This document shows positions 21,194-24,598 of a DNA stretch of 24,598 nt, in pieces. The translations under genes and the position numbers were made by a program. The stretch is taken from the IMG/VR virus record IMGVR_UViG_3300042400_000660, positions 1-24,598 of that record. One strand, given 5' to 3'. Each line of letters begins with the position of its first letter. Position 1 is the first letter of the stretch. Origin of the DNA: a virus. The notes under the pieces were generated by a model that made no database searches, had not been told where the DNA came from, and was given only the letters and a program-made list of their open reading frames with translations.

Positions 21194-22415
21194 CGCTGCC
21201 TCCGGTGTTGGGTTTGACTTTGCCTAGTAGCGTTAATGGCACTAGGTTGGATTGCGCGGTGAGCTCGTCGCCGCCCGGTAACGGTGGATCGTTTTCAAGC
21301 TGGCGACATTCGTTGCGGGTGCGCAGACCGTTTTGAACGGCCTTTGCGTAACCTTCCATGCGCTGAGTGAGGCTGCCCCGTAGCAGCGCATCAAAATGCC
21401 ACTCCGCGTGCAGCGTGGCGCGCTGTGTTGGTGTGAGCACGCGTTTGCGCACGGCTTGCTCGATATTCACAAGCATCGGGCGAATGCTGAATTTGTAGAA
21501 TCCGTCGATGATCTGCTCGATGCCGCTGCCCCAGGCGGTGACGTTGCTGTGGTGCACCAGCACGGGCGGGACGTCATACCAGCGGCAGAGTTCTTCGACG
21601 GAGTGTTTGCGCGACTCAAGTAATTGTTGTTGTTCTGGTGTGATGCTGATCGATTCGTACTTCATGCCGGCTTCAAGCACCTTGAGTTTTGCGGTGCTGC
21701 CTTCGGCGAGGTCTTTGAAATTTTCTTTTAGCCGCAGGCGCTGCTCATCAGTCAACACCTGGTCCATCATCAGGACGCCGGTAGGTTTGCCACCGTTGGC
21801 AAACATGGTGACGGCGGCTTTCTGCCCATAGGCTGCCTCGGCGATCGAGGCGCGCATGAATTGCATTTTGTCCAGCCCGGTGGTGCCGTTGCCGAGATTC
21901 TTGAGCACCAGCACGTTTTGTTCTGCCAGTGCGGCGACGTTTTCATCCACGCGGTAGGCGTAGACAATGGCGCCATCTGGCTGCACATGCGCTTGAACTT
22001 GGTCAGTGGGCATTGGCCACAACGCAACAGCCTCGCCTTTGGCGTCGCGATCGATGCGTGCATACGACACACCGCGCAAATCGTGCCAGAGGATCATGGC
22101 GCGCCAGAATTCAAACGGCGTCATTCTGGGGTTTGGCGAATCGTGCAGAAGCTGGTACAGCCGGGTCGTTCTGGCCAGCGACTTGGTGGCACCGTTTGCG
22201 CTGTACACAAAAAACGGCAGGCTGGCGATGGTGGTGGCGCGGCGATCAATACATGCCCAGATGGTGTCGATCTGTAGGGCACGGTCGGACGTGACAACGA
22301 TCAAGTCGTTGATGTTGGTGCTTGACGGCGCGCCTGTCTGAAGGCCTTTCCCCGTGGCCAAGCCGCCCGCGCCGTAGCGGAAGTAGCTCAGCAGTGATGT
22401 AAAGAAATTTGCCAT
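21162..22415 (-). CDS. Portal protein, HK97 family
   Basis: The 417-aa protein contains the family's usual signs: IDTIWACIDRRATTIASLPF (49-68), TPFEFWRAMILWHDLRGVSY, and a central LKENFKDLAEGSTAKLKVLE. SVEELCRWYDVPPVLVHHSN and the stem/crown helix with TAWGSGIEQIIDGFYKFSIR complete the pattern. It forms the dodecameric ring for DNA entry and exit at one capsid vertex. The ATG overlaps the terminase stop by one base. The length is normal for the family. Confidence 0.95.
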   Translation of the reverse strand: MANFFTSLLSYFRYGAGGLATGKGLQTGAPSSTNINDLIVVTSDRALQIDTIWACIDRRATTIASLPFFVYSANGATKSLARTTRLYQLLHDSPNPRMTPFEFWRAMILWHDLRGVSYARIDRDAKGEAVALWPMPTDQVQAHVQPDGAIVYAYRVDENVAALAEQNVLVLKNLGNGTTGLDKMQFMRASIAEAAYGQKAAVTMFANGGKPTGVLMMDQVLTDEQRLRLKENFKDLAEGSTAKLKVLEAGMKYESISITPEQQQLLESRKHSVEELCRWYDVPPVLVHHSNVTAWGSGIEQIIDGFYKFSIRPMLVNIEQAVRKRVLTPTQRATLHAEWHFDALLRGSLTQRMEGYAKAVQNGLRTRNECRQLENDPPLPGGDELTAQSNLVPLTLLGKVKPNTGGSDATSQNNLAQ

Positions 22416-24187
22416 CAGGTGGATACCGGTTCATTGAGAAACGCATCAATGTTGATCTTGGGTTTCGTGGTTTGCGCCAGGCCCACGGCCATCACTGCAG
22501 CGACCGCGCCATCGATGCGCCCAGTCGCTTTGGCTTTATCTAGCTTGCGATTGCCGGCCGGGTCTTCGACCACCACAGCGTTGGCGGCACACCAGGTCAT
22601 GACCGGGTTGCCGTCGTGTTCGATCTGGTTGTTCAGCAGCTTTCGTTCAAATTCGTCAATCGCCGGTGCCATGTCTTTGTAGCCTTGGCCAAACGGGACC
22701 AGCGGCATGGTGATGCCGTCATCCGTCAACAGCATTTGCAAGTCTTCGATGCGCCAGCGGTCGTATGCGACACCAACCAATTCAAACGACGCGGTGATCT
22801 GCGCGAGGTACTGGATGACTGACTTCTTGTTGATCGCCCTGCCCGGCAACGCTTGCAACCAACCAGCGTCCCGCCAGGCCAAATACGGCACACGGTCTTT
22901 GTCGGCTTTGTCGATCAAGCCTTCAGACGGCAGCCAAAACATTGTCTTCAGTGCCCACCGCTCGGTGTCGTTGCGCGGCTCAAACATGAGCGCCAGGGCG
23001 GTCAAGTCGGTGGTACTGGAGAGATCGAGGCCGGCATACACACGTCGACCCTTCAGTTGCTCAAAGGTGATGGCTTGTTTCGCCGATCGCCAAATGTGTG
23101 GTGAGAGCCAGGGATTCTCGGCTTCGGTCCACACACAAAAATTGAGGCGCTTCACCAGCGCCTCTTTTGCCGGCATCCCGCGCGCCTGTGTTACCTGTTC
23201 ACGCAGGTACTGCATGCCCGGTAACTCCGGCAGGCTGGGGTTCACCTTCACCCAGCACGATTCGTCGGCAAACGGATCGTCTTTTTCGTCAAGTGCGCAC
23301 ACGTAGGCGAAAAAGCTGTCATCTTCCAGCGCACCGCTGGCCACCCGGCATGCGTACTCGTGGTAGCTCCAACACACGCTGGTCTGCCCGCTGCCGGCAT
23401 TCGTGATCATGAAGATGATCGGTTGCTCGCGAGACTTCACGCCAGCGCGCATCATCTCGATCACGTTGCCATCACGATGCTCGTGCAGCTCATCAATCAA
23501 GCCAACATGCGGTCGCGGTCCGGATTGGCCATCGTCCGAGCTGATCGGGCGAAAGAATGACATCGTGGCGTTGTAGGCCAAGTTCCATTCTTTGCCGGCG
23601 GCACCGCTAACGTGGCAGCGCGTCTTGAGCGCTGGCGAGTAGTGGTACATGGCGATCGCGTCGCGAAACAAAATCGCCGCCTGGTCTTTCTTTGTCGCGG
23701 CGCTGTAGATCTCGGCGCGCTGTTCACCGTCGGCGACTAAGCCTTTGATCCCCACGCCGGCGGCAAGCGGCGATTTGCCCGAGCCTTTTGCGGTTTCAGC
23801 ATACACCATCCGGAAGCGGCGAGTGCCTGCGGTGGTCTTCCAGCCGTACAGACTTCCAACGATAAAGTGTTGCCACGACTTCAAGTCGAACGGCTTGCCT
23901 TCGAACTTGCCACCATTCAGCCGCAACACGTCAGGATAAAAATCAATCGCCAACTCGGCGGCCGCTTTATCCCACACCAGCCCGCGTTTGCTGCCTTCCT
24001 TCAAATCCCGCAGATGCCGTGCACACGCATCACGAACATGCGGGCCGGCCACAACTTTCTTTGCAACAACAGCGCGCGCATATGCGGTCGCGCGGTCCGG
24101 CGCAGCCTTTCTTTTCGGCTTAACCAGCGAAGTGGCGCGAGGCGGCGTCCGGCGCTTGTGGCGCTCCGGGGTTTGTGTTGTTTGCAT
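22415..24187 (-). CDS. Terminase large subunit
   Basis: The 590-aa protein has an ATPase domain with a Walker A variant AETAKGSGKS (130-139) and Walker B GLIDELHEH (D232, E233). Its nuclease domain has acidic residues in AGLDLSSTTD (D387), VAYDRW (D476) and RIDGAVAA (D559), the RNase H-like set expected for headful or cos-cutting motors. It powers DNA packaging with the small subunit and portal. Its start overlaps the small subunit gene by 68 nt, and no clear Shine-Dalgarno is visible at 24187, so translation may be coupled or start slightly downstream. Length and motif order are normal for the family. Confidence 0.95.
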   Translation of the reverse strand: MQTTQTPERHKRRTPPRATSLVKPKRKAAPDRATAYARAVVAKKVVAGPHVRDACARHLRDLKEGSKRGLVWDKAAAELAIDFYPDVLRLNGGKFEGKPFDLKSWQHFIVGSLYGWKTTAGTRRFRMVYAETAKGSGKSPLAAGVGIKGLVADGEQRAEIYSAATKKDQAAILFRDAIAMYHYSPALKTRCHVSGAAGKEWNLAYNATMSFFRPISSDDGQSGPRPHVGLIDELHEHRDGNVIEMMRAGVKSREQPIIFMITNAGSGQTSVCWSYHEYACRVASGALEDDSFFAYVCALDEKDDPFADESCWVKVNPSLPELPGMQYLREQVTQARGMPAKEALVKRLNFCVWTEAENPWLSPHIWRSAKQAITFEQLKGRRVYAGLDLSSTTDLTALALMFEPRNDTERWALKTMFWLPSEGLIDKADKDRVPYLAWRDAGWLQALPGRAINKKSVIQYLAQITASFELVGVAYDRWRIEDLQMLLTDDGITMPLVPFGQGYKDMAPAIDEFERKLLNNQIEHDGNPVMTWCAANAVVVEDPAGNRKLDKAKATGRIDGAVAAVMAVGLAQTTKPKINIDAFLNEPVST

Positions 24188-24598
24188 CGGGAAATAGAGG
24201 CAACTGAGCTGAGAGCGTGGTGAAGCGCGTCCGCGCGCTTGGCGTCATTCCAAACTCACACATAAACTTGTGCATCTGATCGGCAGCGCGGTTGCTGATC
24301 TGCAGCAAAACGCTCATCTGGCGATAGCCTGAAGGCGTTGTCTCGACCAGTGCGTCCTCGCCGGCCGCTTTGAGTTTCGTTTCAGCGGCAGCCCACCTAG
24401 CGTAGGCTTGGCAATACACAGCAAACGCCGCGCGGTCCAATTGTGAAATCAGCCCCAGGCGAATCAGTTCGGCGCCAAGGCGGTTCCACTCGGCCTTCGC
24501 CAGATCGGCCAAATGCTCGGGCGGGTCAGGCAAGACAACATCCGGCTTCAACTCGTTGCGCAGTTCGGCGCTCGATTTTTTCGAAGGGTTGCCATTCA
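24120..24598 (-). CDS. Terminase small subunit, P27 family (5' end outside window)
   Basis: The frame stays open to the right edge, where it reads NGNPSKKSSAELRNELKPD. The GNP(x)K element near the N-terminus of P27-type small terminases lies there, so the true start is just beyond the window. VVLPDPPEHLADLAKAEWNR, DRAAFAVYCQAYARW and FMCEFGMTPSARTR are typical of the family. It recognises the packaging site and loads the large subunit, encoded immediately downstream. Confidence 0.9.
   Translation of the reverse strand, partial: NGNPSKKSSAELRNELKPDVVLPDPPEHLADLAKAEWNRLGAELIRLGLISQLDRAAFAVYCQAYARWAAAETKLKAAGEDALVETTPSGYRQMSVLLQISNRAADQMHKFMCEFGMTPSARTRFTTLSAQLPLFPDANNTNPGAPQAPDAASRHFAG

Noticed and set aside
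1-24598. CRISPR array or insertion sequence
   Set aside because: No regularly spaced repeats with unique spacers, transposase ORF or IS-type terminal repeats were seen.

Overview
The window is one contiguous stretch of a temperate siphophage (lambda-like tail, HK97-type head), either a free phage genome or a prophage. Base composition is about 60% G+C. The 48-nt tRNA-Glu fragment at 1815-1862 closely resembles proteobacterial tRNA-Glu(UUC). Together with the codon use this points to a proteobacterial host, plausibly a betaproteobacterium; genus cannot be fixed from the sequence.

Layout. Positions 1-1704 (+ strand) hold the integration module: an excisionase-like helix-turn-helix ORF, a complete tyrosine integrase, and a small membrane protein coupled to the integrase stop codon. 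Positions 1705-1922 hold what looks like an intact attP: a tRNA-Glu 3' core with integrase arm-type repeats on both sides and a tRNA-type terminator. A small secreted, six-cysteine cargo gene (1923-2210) follows. Next comes a two-gene + strand operon (2319-3037): an unrecognised 84-aa protein followed by an Aca2-like regulator. Its promoter carries a perfect inverted repeat in the -35/-10 spacer. This is the architecture of an anti-CRISPR/Aca locus, and the 84-aa protein is a candidate anti-CRISPR.

Everything from 24598 down to 3015 is a single - strand late region, read right to left. It runs TerS (partial), TerL, portal, prohead protease and major capsid protein. Then come a small repeat-tailed protein, three head-tail joining proteins, a tail terminator, the tail tube and a beta-rich structural protein. 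These are followed by the G/GT tail-assembly chaperones with a -1 slippery site, the tape measure, one giant tail-tip/receptor-binding protein and two further tail genes. Last are a lipoprotein with a metzincin-like zinc motif, a 33-aa duplicate peptide, two membrane proteins (holin candidates), a DUF5675 protein in the endolysin position, and nested Rz/Rz1 spanins. Most genes touch or overlap their neighbour at ATGA-type junctions.

Three strong intrinsic terminators lie inside the late region. One follows the capsid gene, and the other two bracket the tail tube plus the 169-aa structural gene, so expression is probably stepped there. The metallopeptidase gene lies in a 508-bp unit bounded by 88-bp direct repeats, a footprint of cassette acquisition between the tail and lysis genes.

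The most promising points are the candidate acr-aca2 operon with its operator and leader hairpin, the repeat-bounded metallopeptidase cassette, and the non-canonical lysis module. No CRISPR array, insertion sequence or complete tRNA was found.
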